Of a stretch of 64,000 bases of DNA, positions 36,317 through 46,400 are shown piece after piece. Each line of letters opens with the position of its first letter. The first letter of the stretch is position 1. The notes under the pieces are model-generated. The model was not told where the DNA came from and did no database searches. It saw only the letters and a program-made list of their open reading frames with translations. This DNA comes from Pseudomonas sp. NFIX28 (GTDB lineage: Bacteria > Pseudomonadota > Gammaproteobacteria > Pseudomonadales > Pseudomonadaceae). Where the stretch lies: assembly GCF_900107395.1 (NCBI RefSeq), contig NZ_FNPW01000001.1:592077-656076 (forward strand). Direction: 5' to 3'. The translations under genes and the position numbers were made by a program.

Positions 36317-37272
36317 ATCGCTTCGTCCTTTTCTTGATCCGCCGCTGGTCGGCCTGGAGACACGCTCCGCTGGCATGGCTGGCATGCCTGCTGGTTGTCA
36401 GCCTGCCATTGCTGTCGTGGTTCGAAGTCGACGACGTCCTGGACCAGCAACTGCAGGAACATCTCACACCACACCAAGTACGCCAGCGCAGCATCTGGCT
36501 GCCTGACTACCAATTCGTCCAACGCCTGCAACTGCCAGGCATCGTCGCCAACGCCTCGGACATTGTCTACGTCAGGGAGCGCAACAGCTATTTCGTGGTG
36601 GTCAACAGTCCGGCACAGCTCTACGAGTACAGCGAGGATTTCGTGCTCAAGGCCCGTGTCGATCTGGTGGACTTCGAAGATCCCGAGGCCCTGGCCTACG
36701 ACGGCAAGGGGCATCTGCTGATCGGTGAGGAGCGGCGCCAGAGCGTGGTGACATTGCCCTTGGCGAAACTCGATGGGCCGATCGTGCGCGGTGATCTCGG
36801 CACACTGACCATCGCCGAACAGGCCGACAACAACCGCGGCCTCGAGGGTATGGCGTTCGATGCCGACACCCAGGTGCTATTCGCTTCCCAGGAGCAGCGT
36901 CCGATCCGGCTGTTCGAGGTGGCGGGGGTGGTGCAACCTGCGCCCGAGGCATTGGCGGACCCCACCTACCAGGCCGCCGTGTCGATGCTCGGCGTACAGC
37001 GCCTGCGTATGGAGGACGTGTCGGCCCTGCACTACGACCCGCACACCCGTCATCTGTTGATCCTGAGTGATCAGTCGCGACTGTTGGCCGAATTCGACAG
37101 CGGCTACACCCCGGTCAGCTTTATGGACCTGGAGCAGGGCTTCAATGGCCTGGACCAGAGCATGCCGCAGGCCGAAGGCGTGACCCTGGGGGCCCAGCGT
37201 GATTTGTTGATCGTCAGCGAACCCAACTTGCTCTACCGCTATACCAGCAAACCACGGGCGACGCAGATGTGA
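36313..37272 (+). CDS. SdiA-regulated-domain (YjiK-like) protein
   Basis: A 319-residue protein with an N-terminal membrane anchor (HAPLAWLACLLVVSLPLLSW) and a beta-propeller-like body containing the SdiA-regulated (YjiK) domain: ASDIVYVRERNSYFVVVN, LIGEERRQSVVTLPL, NNRGLEGMAFD, EDVSALHYDPHTRHLLILSD, PQAEGVTLG. It is probably exposed in the periplasm. The start forms an ATGA overlap with the ArnT-like gene. Function in the glycan operon is unknown. Confidence 0.85.
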   Translation: MNRFVLFLIRRWSAWRHAPLAWLACLLVVSLPLLSWFEVDDVLDQQLQEHLTPHQVRQRSIWLPDYQFVQRLQLPGIVANASDIVYVRERNSYFVVVNSPAQLYEYSEDFVLKARVDLVDFEDPEALAYDGKGHLLIGEERRQSVVTLPLAKLDGPIVRGDLGTLTIAEQADNNRGLEGMAFDADTQVLFASQEQRPIRLFEVAGVVQPAPEALADPTYQAAVSMLGVQRLRMEDVSALHYDPHTRHLLILSDQSRLLAEFDSGYTPVSFMDLEQGFNGLDQSMPQAEGVTLGAQRDLLIVSEPNLLYRYTSKPRATQM

Positions 37273-37450
37273 TCGGTATTTTCACCGCGGACGTGAAAGT
37301 GTTGCCGACTGGTCTTTTCACCATGCCACAGCGGCGGTCATGGCCCTGCTGTTGCAGCGCATGGGGTTCGTTGTGGAGCGTTCCAGCGCACCTCACGAGC
37401 GAAACTTCGAGCGGCTACGCGAAGGCGCGATCGTCATGCTCGCACCGTGA
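37268..37450 (+). pseudogene. Possible relic of a solute-binding protein N terminus
   Basis: A start-less frame reads FHHATAAVMALLLQRMGF and then VVERSSAPHERNFERLREG before a stop at 37448-37450. The pattern weakly recalls the ligand-binding N terminus of betaine-type (OpuAC-like) binding proteins. No start or ribosome site is present and the expected remainder is absent. Assignment from memory only. Confidence 0.3.
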
Positions 37451-37487
37451 GCTGGGGCTGCGGTTTATGTTCATGGATCGCGAATAA

Positions 37488-37901
37488 CGGGCTTTGGCAC
37501 AGCGTCCTCACACGAACACTGGGTTCCTTCATGCCTGAGGGCTTGTTTGTGGTTCGTAAGCCCTGGCGGGGGAATGCCCTTGCCATTTGAGTGCATTCTC
37601 AGACTGTTGGGTGCAGCGCTATTTTTGGCGGTATTGCCGTTGTCACTCGTCCGCCGATTTTTTGATTCTTGAAGCAGGGAAGGGTGTGGTACCTCCTGAC
37701 GCGGCGACTGGCTTTGCAAGCGCTTTTTACGCCGTGTCCACATGCCGGATCATGCTAATGCCATAGAACCGTTTATTAAGGAAAAGTGCGCAGGTTGTTC
37801 GGCATTTCTCGCGTTATGTCTTAAAGTAGCCGGTTGCCGAAAGAACCGTCATGGCCATAGCCATGAAGGGCTTTCATCCTTTACAAATAAGTGTGGTGAA
37901 G
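37488..37901. other. Intergenic region without recognised content
   Basis: Apart from the leader of the GNAT-Rnk gene, I see no gene, strong hairpin or repeat in this stretch. Confidence 0.4.
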
Positions 37902-38813
37902 ATGAACAAGCCTTTCATTTCGCTGTGCCCTGAAATTACTCGGGCACATGCGCTGACGTTGAAGGATTGGTTGGAGGATGAGCGCGTCACTTGCTATCTG
38001 AGCGATTCACGTGACGTTTCCCGCTCCATCGAGCAAGTCATTGATCGGACTCAATTACCGATCCTGACCCATCTATTCAACCGGGGTGGCCGATTCTTCA
38101 TGGCCTATGACCGGCATGACTCCCCGGTGGGCTTTGTCCGTCTCATCAAGACCGGCTCGAATTGCGAGATAGTCCTAGTCATCGGAGACAGCGACAAATG
38201 GGGCCGAAACCTTGGCGCCCGCACAATCCGCGAAGGCATGAAACTGGCCTTCCTCGACATGCGGGCCGAGAAGCTCATCGCCAAGATCCACGCGGACAAT
38301 GCGCGCTCGCTGAAAGCCTTTCTGCGCAGCGGCTTTCTGCTTGAGAGCGAAACGCCGACATTGAAGTCATTTTCCATGACGGCGGGGCGCTATCTCCAGT
38401 TCTTGCGCGAAGGTGCAGTTGGCGATTCCACTGGGATCTACATCACTGAAATCGACAAGGCCAGGCTCGAGATGCTGATCGCGCTCGAGCAAGGTCCGGC
38501 CGTTGTTGAACTCGAACATGAGCTTGAGCGAGCCATTGTCGTCAAGCCGCAGCAGGTGGCGCGCAATGTCGTCACGATGAACTCTAGGGCCTTGCTGCAG
38601 CTGGACGACAAAGAGATCGAAGTGGCCTTGGTCTATCCTGAAGACGCGGACAGCAGCGCCGGGAAGCATTCCGTGTGTTCCGACATCGGCGCCGCCATCC
38701 TGGGCTATCAGGAGGGGGACGCCATCGACTGGCGAATTTCTGATCGGACCCGCCGGATTGAGATCAGGAAAGTGCTTTACCAGCCGGAGGCCGCAGGCGA
38801 TTTCCACCTGTAA
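37902..38813 (+). CDS. GNAT acetyltransferase fused to a Rnk/GreA-like domain
   Basis: A 303-residue protein of two parts. Residues about 5-150 are a GNAT acetyltransferase (SPVGFVRLI, EIVLVIGDSDKWGRNLGART for the acetyl-CoA region, HADNARSLKAFLRSGF). Residues about 170-300 look like a nucleoside-diphosphate-kinase regulator (Rnk), which shares the C-terminal fold of GreA/GreB: ITEIDKARLEMLIALEQ, VVTMNSRALLQLDDKEIEVALV, SVCSDIGAAILGYQEGDAIDW. Rnk-like domains bind RNA polymerase. The ATG at 37902 follows GTGGTGAAG; longer frames add an unconserved leader. The gene stands alone beside decayed genes. The acetylation target is unknown. Confidence 0.85.
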   Translation: MNKPFISLCPEITRAHALTLKDWLEDERVTCYLSDSRDVSRSIEQVIDRTQLPILTHLFNRGGRFFMAYDRHDSPVGFVRLIKTGSNCEIVLVIGDSDKWGRNLGARTIREGMKLAFLDMRAEKLIAKIHADNARSLKAFLRSGFLLESETPTLKSFSMTAGRYLQFLREGAVGDSTGIYITEIDKARLEMLIALEQGPAVVELEHELERAIVVKPQQVARNVVTMNSRALLQLDDKEIEVALVYPEDADSSAGKHSVCSDIGAAILGYQEGDAIDWRISDRTRRIEIRKVLYQPEAAGDFHL

Positions 38814-38940
38814 TTGCGCCTTTAGCTCAGTGTTCGTCCATCCGGCGCGAAGATCCCCCAAAGGACGGTGCCTCGAACTCCCGCGTTGAAGTCGAATGCA
38901 TGGCGGTAAAATCCTGAAAGTAAATTTGATGGTCTGCTGA

Positions 38941-39155
38941 TTCGCTCTCGATCACGAGATGGTCAACTTCAGTGATGTGATCCAGGCGACAGGGTTTGCG
39001 GTTGCATCGCTGGAGATTGTTGATTGCCGACTCAAGAACTGGGGCATCCGCGATGGCAGACCAGGACCTGTGTGTGCTCGTCCAGATCGAAACGCAAGCG
39101 GCATTGGACAAGATCGAAGAAGTCGCAGCTGTAGAGAGCATCGACGGATTGAGAG
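38941..39155 (+). pseudogene. Fused relics of a 2-keto-4-pentenoate-hydratase-like and an HpcH/HpaI-aldolase-like gene
   Basis: Frame 1 at 38941-39048 reads SDVIQATGFAVASLEIVDCR and then LKNWGI, a good match to the hydratase family (MhpD/HpaH; compare LEIVDSRIxDW). Immediately after, another frame at 39053-39155 reads ADQDLCVLVQIETQAALDKI and EEVAAVESIDGL, an HpcH/HpaI aldolase segment. Neither has a start, an active site or full length. In aromatic meta-cleavage operons these two genes are neighbours, so this looks like a deletion scar of such an operon. Confidence 0.65.
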
Positions 39156-39201
39156 AGTGGACATCAGAAGCAGGTTTGTCGAATCAGTGTTTTGAGCTGC
39201 T

Positions 39202-39234
39202 CATGAACATATCTGGCATAGCACATCATTTAAC
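39202..39234 (-). repeat. Dispersed repeat copy A (related to copies at 39323 and 50809)
   Basis: The 33-base block matches 50809-50841 with five mismatches (CATGAACAYATCTGRCATAG, then YACATSATTTAAC), and the similarity continues at equal spacing for 24 bases upstream. On the minus strand it reads ARYVHEQLKTLIRQ. Confidence 0.6.
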
Positions 39235-39322
39235 TTATGGGCGATGTTTACTGTTCATGAGTGATCGAAACCTCCAATCATTGCTAGGGGGTTTAGCGGG
39301 TGTAGGGAGCCTCATGTTCACA

Positions 39323-39350
39323 GATGTATGTTCATGAAGAGCTGAAAAAG
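39323..39350 (+). repeat. Dispersed repeat copy B, inverted relative to copy A
   Basis: The plus strand reads ATGTATGTTCATGAAGAGCT, i.e. MYVHEELKK, matching the minus-strand reading of copy A about 100 bases away. The two form an imperfect inverted repeat. Confidence 0.45.
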
Positions 39351-39359
39351 GTCAGGGGG

Positions 39360-39502
39360 CGGGTACGCTAGCTGCTTCTGTATCGCTGGCCGCCTTCGGT
39401 AAAGATCTGGACAAGGGCGGGGCAGGGAAGGTGATCCCGGCTGATTCTCCAGTCGCTCCAGCTGAATCCAGCTCAAGTGCTACAAAGGTGCAGAGAAAAT
39501 AA
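39360..39502 (+). pseudogene. Unidentified C-terminal reading-frame fragment
   Basis: An open, start-less stretch reads AGTLAASVSLAAFGKDLDKG, GAGKVIPADSPVAPAESSSS and ends TAA. Composition looks coding, but no family is recognised. Confidence 0.25.
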
Positions 39503-39641
39503 CCGATTCAGATATTTTGACACGCATCTAGGAAACCAGGGGCGATTCAGAGATCCAACCACCACAATCAGAACCGCAGCCATTGCTGGAACGGGTAGCT
39601 ATGCCCACGCTGCGTTCCACTCCGCGACAATATTCGACCGT

Positions 39642-40293
39642 CTAGCAAACCTGCCTGGATAAAGGAGCCCACGAATGGGAAGTATGCGCACCGCGTCGGT
39701 AGTAGCCAGGATCGGCGGAGCGAGGGTGTGATGAGCTTTCACGGCCTCGACCCGTTGAGCTGCGGTCAGCTGCCCAGAGCGGTACTGGTTGAATAAGCCA
39801 TAACAGAAAGCCGTGCAAGCCATCGGTGTCCAGCCACGCAGGGGGCTCAACCTCACCCACATGCGCATAGTAGCTGGACCAGGGCCACGCAGCGGGTTCA
39901 CCCACCATGCCTGCGCGCACCTGCCTCAGCTCCACGTAGCGGCACACCTCCAGCAGGGAAGCATCCCGATCGACCAGAATGGCCTTGAACCGCCCCTGGA
40001 ACAAATGCCTCACCTTGCCGTGCCGTCGGTTGAACACCTGCGTGTACACGCCGTTGACATGCCGCATCAGCCACGAAAGATTCGCCTGCCGGGTATGGAG
40101 CACGAAGTGGTAGTGATTGTCCATGAGGCAGTAGGCCAACGCTTGGGCATCGAAGCGCTGCATGCCCTGAGCCACGACCGCCAGCAGGGCTTCGCGGTCG
40201 GTGTCGTCGACGAAGATCGGCTTGCGGCGGTCGCACTCGGGAAGTGACGTGATAGATCGCGCCGGGGAATTCGATGCGGAGAGGTCTGGTCAT
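39642..40293 (-). pseudogene. Frameshifted Y1/RAYT-type transposase
   Basis: The minus strand begins MTRPLRIEFPGAIYHVTSR, the usual start of REP-associated tyrosine transposases. A one-base insertion near 40231-40240 then shifts the frame; the other frame continues RRKPIFVDDTDREALL, AQGMQRFDAQALAYCLMDNH, YHFVLHT (HYH, the HUH metal motif), GKVRHLFQGRFKAILVDRDA and GEPAAWPWSSY. The last 60 residues also depart from the family, so a second lesion is likely. The enzyme should be inactive. I see no clear REP hairpins next to it. It lies where the immunity gene for the Rhs toxin would be expected. Confidence 0.85.
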
Positions 40294-40481
40294 GGGTTGG
40301 GCAAGTTAAGAGGGAAGGGGGGCAAAAGGCAAGACCTAACCCCGAATCGGACCCCGATCATCGCCTTGACCCCGAATCTGTGGAGTGAACGTCTTGATAC
40401 CGCATTTGCAGACGACCATCTGGACCTTTCGGGAGGGCCGGAGTCAGCCAACGACAGATCGAGCGCGTCACAGGGATGCGC

Positions 40482-43400
40482 TCAGCAACCACAACTTATC
40501 CCAGCTGGATGTACAGAACCATCGGGACCGGTGTGTCCTGTCGCAAAATTTGCGCCATGGTAAAGAATCGAGCAAATCCTGCACGCTTCTATCGGCTGAT
40601 TAATATCGCCTTGACGCCAGGCCAAAATTACCAATCTACCCAAAGAGGGGGCTGTCCAACCGCCGGCCATCAGCGGCAAAATGGGTCCGACCGCCCCACT
40701 CTCCGCACAGGCAAAAATTGATCTACTTCCTCGCGCAACACCTGCCGCATGGGCAGCAGAAATGCGCGCCGGATCAATTAATGAATGACTTATTGATCCA
40801 CTATGCCCGGATTCGCTTATTGCGAAACTGTCATTATCGATATCATAAACCCCCGCTATGACAGTCGGGCTTTCACCAAACGTGCTCATGGTCGCGCCTT
40901 TGGAAACCTCCCTCTTCAAGTACTCGGCAGCACGATCTTCTACTGATCCGTTTAGTCTCCTGAGATCCCCTGTGCCTTGGTGAGCCGCCAAGCCAAGAGG
41001 ATCAATCCACCCCGAGCAATTCGCCGCATACCGAAACAGATTAATTCCACCCAATAACCCCAGGGGATCTTTACTGAGGAAGCCCCCGATATTTCCATCG
41101 TAGTATCTGTGCCGGTTGTAGTGCACCCCTGTTTCGGCATCTCCATACTGACCCTGCAGCCGTATTGGATTGGTGACCTCGTTGACCAGCAGCCGAGCTT
41201 GCCCCCAAACGTCGTACCGCGCCGCCCAGACAACCTGCCCGTCAACTTTGGTCAGCAGCATCGGAGAGCCGTTCGGATCGGTCTGATAGAGATAGTTGGT
41301 TTCGCCTTCCAGTAACGCCAGTGGCACGAAGGTGCTCGGATAGTGCACGTACTCGCGTTGCACCTGGGTTGGTGGCTGCGCCTCACCCGTCTCTTCGGCC
41401 GCTAACACTTCTCCATCCCATCCGAAGCAGATGCAGACGTCACCCGTGCGCTTGAACACGCGCCGCCCCAGCGGGTCGTAACCGTAGATGGTTTCAACTG
41501 TCGGTGTTTCTCCATCGCCGAACGTCAGCCGAGTGTGACTGCGCACTAGCCGCTGATTCGCATCCCATTCCAACGCAAGTGTCTTCGGCTCATTGCCGTC
41601 CAATTGCCGCTCATCCCGCCGCTCCACCAGATTGCCCGCAGCATCGAAGCGGTAGAACACCCCCTCGCACCAACCCTCACGCCGCCATAGGCCGTCCTCC
41701 CGCACTCTGGTCGTCAGCCGATCCCCCACCGGATCCTGGAAGAACCGCTTCAGCTTCCCTTGCGGATCGACATGCTCGACGATCTGCCCCAGCGGGTCGT
41801 AGCGGTACTGGTCCAGCCCGTACTGGCTGTCCTTGCGGTGCGTCAGGTTGCCGGCCGCGTCATAGGCGTATTGCGTGTCGAACAGCCACTCCGCTTCTCG
41901 TCTGACACCTTGCGCCGTGAGCCGTCCTTCGGCGTCGTACTGGTAGTGCCGCTCCAGTGCCGGCGCCAAGGTCTCCTTGACCACCTGTCCCGCCGCATCG
42001 CGTTCGATGGTGATCGGCGGATCGTCGTTGATGTGGATGGACGTCGGCTGCCCGAGCGCGTCGTATGCATAGGCGACCGTGTTGCCCGCGCTGGTTTCGC
42101 GCCGGATGCGTCGGCCCAGCGCATCGAAGCCGTTCTTGATGACGAAGTCGCCTTGCCGCTCTTCGAGCAGCCGCCCCTCGGCATCGAGGGTTCTCGTCAC
42201 TGTCACGTGCTCGTTGGCGCAGCCGGTGAGGTTGCCATTCGCGTCGAAGTCGAAGGTTTCCTCGAATTGGCGGCCCGCCTCGAACGGATGCTCGAAAAGC
42301 TTGCTCCGGATGCGCCCGAGTTTGTCGGTCGTGTACTCGATCATCCGACCCGGCGGGTCGCAGCTTTGTTTCAGGTGCCCGGCGATGTCGAAGACGTAAC
42401 GCGTGGCTTGGCCCCAGTAGTCCACTTCCTCGACCACCCGACCGAGCGCGTCGCGCTTGAGTTCGTACCGCTCGCCGCGCTGATTGCTCACGCCGACGAG
42501 CTGTTCCTCGGTGTCGTAGTGGTAGTGCACCACGTGCCCGTCGGGCTGATGGCGTTTGGCGACCAGCCCTTGCCCGAAGTACTCGAAGCGCGTGCGGGCA
42601 CCGTTCTCGTCCTCGTAATGGGTCAGGTTGTCCTGCGCGTCATAGGCGCAGCGGACGTGGGCACTGCCCGGCAGGGTCGCCTCGACCAGCCGGCTCTTGC
42701 TGTCGTAGCGGTACGTCGTACTTCTGCCCAGCGGGTCGCTGCGTTCGAGCACGTTGCCCAGCAGATCGCGCTTGATCCGGGTGACCTGGCCCAGCGCGTT
42801 CTCGACTCTGACCAGGTAGCCGTCGCTGTCGTAGCCGAGCCGGGTGGTGGCGTTCAGGGCGTCGGTCACGCCCACCAGCAGGCCGGCCTCGCTGTATTCG
42901 TAGGTGGTTACCGCTCCCAGCGGGCTGGTCTGTTCGATCAGCAAGCCCCGCTCGTCCCAGCGCTGGCGCCAAGTGGCGCCGCTGGGGGCGGTGATCGCCG
43001 TGGGCTTGTTGCACGCATCCACCTGGATCGCCAGCGCACTGCCGTCTGGTCGTATGAGTTCGAGCAGGTTGCCTCGCTTGTCGTAGGCGTATTGGATACG
43101 GTGGTTGCCCGCATCCACCACGGCCGTGGTGCGTCCCGACTCGTCGTATTCGTAAAGCGTGCGCCCACCCAGCGGGTCGATTTCCAGGACGGGCAGGCCA
43201 TTTTCGTCGCACTGGACGGTGGAGACGTGGCCCAGCGAGTCGGTGATGTGCACCTCGCGGACCGCCGGGGCGTAGGCGAAATGGTAGTCATATAGCCCGC
43301 CGTCGCCCCAGGCATGCACCACCTGCCAGGTCGCGCCGCTCTCGTCGTATTCGTAATGGAACGACAGCCCGGTGCGGTTGGTGTGCCCCACCATGTGGTG

Positions 43401-46400
43401 GCCGTCATAGGCGAAGCAGTACGGGTTGCCCAGCTCGTCGCGGACGGCGGTGAGGTGGCCCTGTTCGTCGTGCTCGTAGGTCACGAAGGTGTGGCTGAAG
43501 TCGGCATCGGACGCGCACAGGGTCAGCGAGCGGATGTGCTGCCCGGCGTATTCGACGAGCAGGTAGCGTCCGCCCGATTCACGGATCGTACGCAGCCGGC
43601 CGTCCTCCCGCTCGTAATCCAGCCAGTTGCCGCACAGGTCGCTGGTGCGGTCCAGCGGGACTTCGCGCAAGCCGTCCTCACTACGAACCAGCAGCGCCTT
43701 GGGGAAGTGGTAGATCAGATCGCTCTTGGTGCGCACGCGCCATTCGTCGCCGTGGTCGCTGAGCAGCGCACCGTCCATCAGTTCCAGCACGGCCGCAGCG
43801 TCGCCGATCCCGGCAGGCAACATGGGGAACAGAGTCGGCCCTTCGCTGGGGTGGCGGAACATCACGTCACCATCGGCCGCATCGATTTCCAGCCGGGCAT
43901 CGGCAGGGCTCTCCCAACCGATGCCGCAGGCACCGGGGCGCTCACTGCCGGAGGCGTAGTTGCGTGTCCATTCCAGCGGGATGTGCCAGGGCAAGGTAAA
44001 GTCGCTTTGCCCGACGCTGACCTCGCCGTTCAGGATGTTCACCGGCTCGGCCCGCAATATTTTGCACTTCAGGACACCGGCTTTCATGTTCTTGAACAGC
44101 TTCTGGCGGAAAGTGGGTTTCTTCGGTGAAGAGGGGGCATCGTGTCCTTTGCTCCCCGGCGTATGCCCTTTGGGGGCCTCGCAATCGGGGCCTTTTCCGT
44201 CCGAGCCTTCCTTGTTGCCCTTAGAGGAGCTACAAGCGGCCATTAATCCCAGCACATCCACCGCTGCCAAGGGATTCGCCGGATAGCTATAGAGATTAAT
44301 GCCTCCTTCTTGTCCCATCGGATCCGACTGCAAATACCGCCCCAGCCTCGGGCAGTACACGCGAAACCGATTGCAATGCATCCCCGTCTCCCGCTCGAAC
44401 CAATGCCCCGGCCAGCGCAGGTCATATTCGACCGTATTGCCCTCGGCGACGCGGAGCAGGCCGTATGGGTCGATGTCTTCCGCCCGCCAGGCTTCCCGTC
44501 CCCGGGCATCCTCGATGCGTTCCGGCAGGCCGACCTGGTTGCAGAAGACGAAGTACGCGCGCCCCGATTCGGGCGGGGCGTCGGGGGTGTCGTAGTCGAG
44601 GAACAGGAAGGGCAGGAAGGCGTCTTCGTTGGCGTAGACGTAGAGCCGTAGCCGGCCGTCGGGCGCGGTTTCGGCCGCGAGGCGGTCGCCGTCCCAGTGG
44701 TATTCGGTGCGGGCCTGGTCCAGGGTCTTGGCGATGCGCCGGCAGAGGCCGTCGTATTCCGCCGTCCAGGCGTCCGGACGGTCGCTCCAGGTGACCTTCG
44801 CCAGCAGGTCCATGCTGTTGTAGTGGTAGCGGGTGCTGTGGCCATGGGCGTCCACCACTTCGCAGAGATGGTTGCGGTGGTCGTAGCGGTAGGTGCCTGC
44901 GCTGGAGATTTCCAGGCGGTTGCCTTCGCGGTAGCGCATCCACGGCACGGCCGGGGTGGCCAACAGGTTGCCGCCGGGGTCGTAGGCGTAGTGGCGTGTC
45001 GCCGAGCCGTCGCGGATTTCCCAGACGAGGCGGTGGGCGGCGTCGTAGCGGTATTCGCGGATGCCGTCGATGTTGCTCTCTACCCGCCGCAGTTCGCCTT
45101 CGCCGCTGTAGTGGTAGCGCTGCCAGCGGGCCGCTTCGGGCTGGCCGGAGGACCAGTGCAGACGGCCGATGCAGCGGCCGTCGAGGTCGAAGCCGCGCAG
45201 TTCGCGGCTGCCGTTGCCCAGGGCCAGCAGCAGGTGGCCGTCGGCGCCGCGTTGCAGGTGGTGGGTGCCGCCGTCCGGGGTGTGGATCAGCAGGGGACCG
45301 CCCGGCTGCACGGCGTAGTCCACGGTGAAACGGTCGAAGTAGGTGGTCCGCGCCAGGTGCCGGCCCCGGTACTGGTGGCGCACGCCCTGGCCGTCGCGCA
45401 GGTCGCTGGTACGCCGGTCCGCCCAGTCGTGGCTCATGCCCACCTCGTGGGTGTCGGTGGAGGCTTCGGTGAAGTGGCCGCGCTCGTCGTACTGGTAGCG
45501 ATGCACTTCGCCGGAGGCCAGCAGGCGTGTGCTGTGCAGGCCGTTGTCGCCCACTTCGAAGCGCAGCAGCAACTCGCCGTAGGCGTCGCGCTTCTCGATC
45601 AGGCGGTCGCCGGTGTCGTAGGCGTAGCTTTCGCGGGTGACGCCGTGGCGGACGACGCGGGTGATGCGGTCCTTGTAGTCGTAGTCGTAGGTGCTTTCGT
45701 TGCCGTTGGCGTCGATGACCTGGCGGACCTTTTCGCGTCGGGTGTAGCCGTAGCGCACGCTGTGGCCGAGCGGGTCGGTCTCGCTGCCGCGCAGGTTCCA
45801 GGAGGTGGTGGTGTAGTGGTGCTCGCGGCCGTCCTTGTCAGTGAAACGGATCAGGTTGCCGGCCGGGTCGTGTTCGAAGTGTTCGCGGCGGCCGTAGGCA
45901 TCGAGGCGCTCCACTATCCGGCCCAGCACGTCATGGCGGGTTTGCGGCGGCAACTGTTCGGGCAGGGCGAGCACGTCGGTAGCCAACTCGGCCAGTTCGG
46001 CCGGCAGGTCGAGGGGGGGGGCGGGCAAGTGCTCGATGGCTTCGCCCCACTGCAGGCCGAGCGGCGTGCCCGGCACCTTGTGTTCCAGTGGGTTGGGCAG
46101 GTTGGGGGCGTCGTCCTTGGTCGGCCAGACGTTGCCCCAGCGGTCCATGCGCCCGGTGTTATGGCCGTCCGGGTCGTAGAGCCAGCGCATCACGCGGCCG
46201 CCGGAGTCCTCTTCTTCGACGATGTGGCCGTCGGCGTGGGTGAGGATGTTCCGTTCGCCTTCGTAGGGGTCGATGACGCACACGACGGTGCCGGCCTCGT
46301 TGTAGAGGAACAGCCATTCGCCGCCGTCGGCCTCGGTGACGCGGGTGCGACCGGGTTCGTAGGCGAGGTCCACCCGCCACAATTGGTCCTGGCCTTCGCT

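Noticed and set aside
38827-39141. A 104-codon minus-strand frame considered as an immunity gene for Rhs
   Set aside because: It is antisense to the hydratase/aldolase relics, has no ribosome site and is separated from Rhs by the transposase relic.
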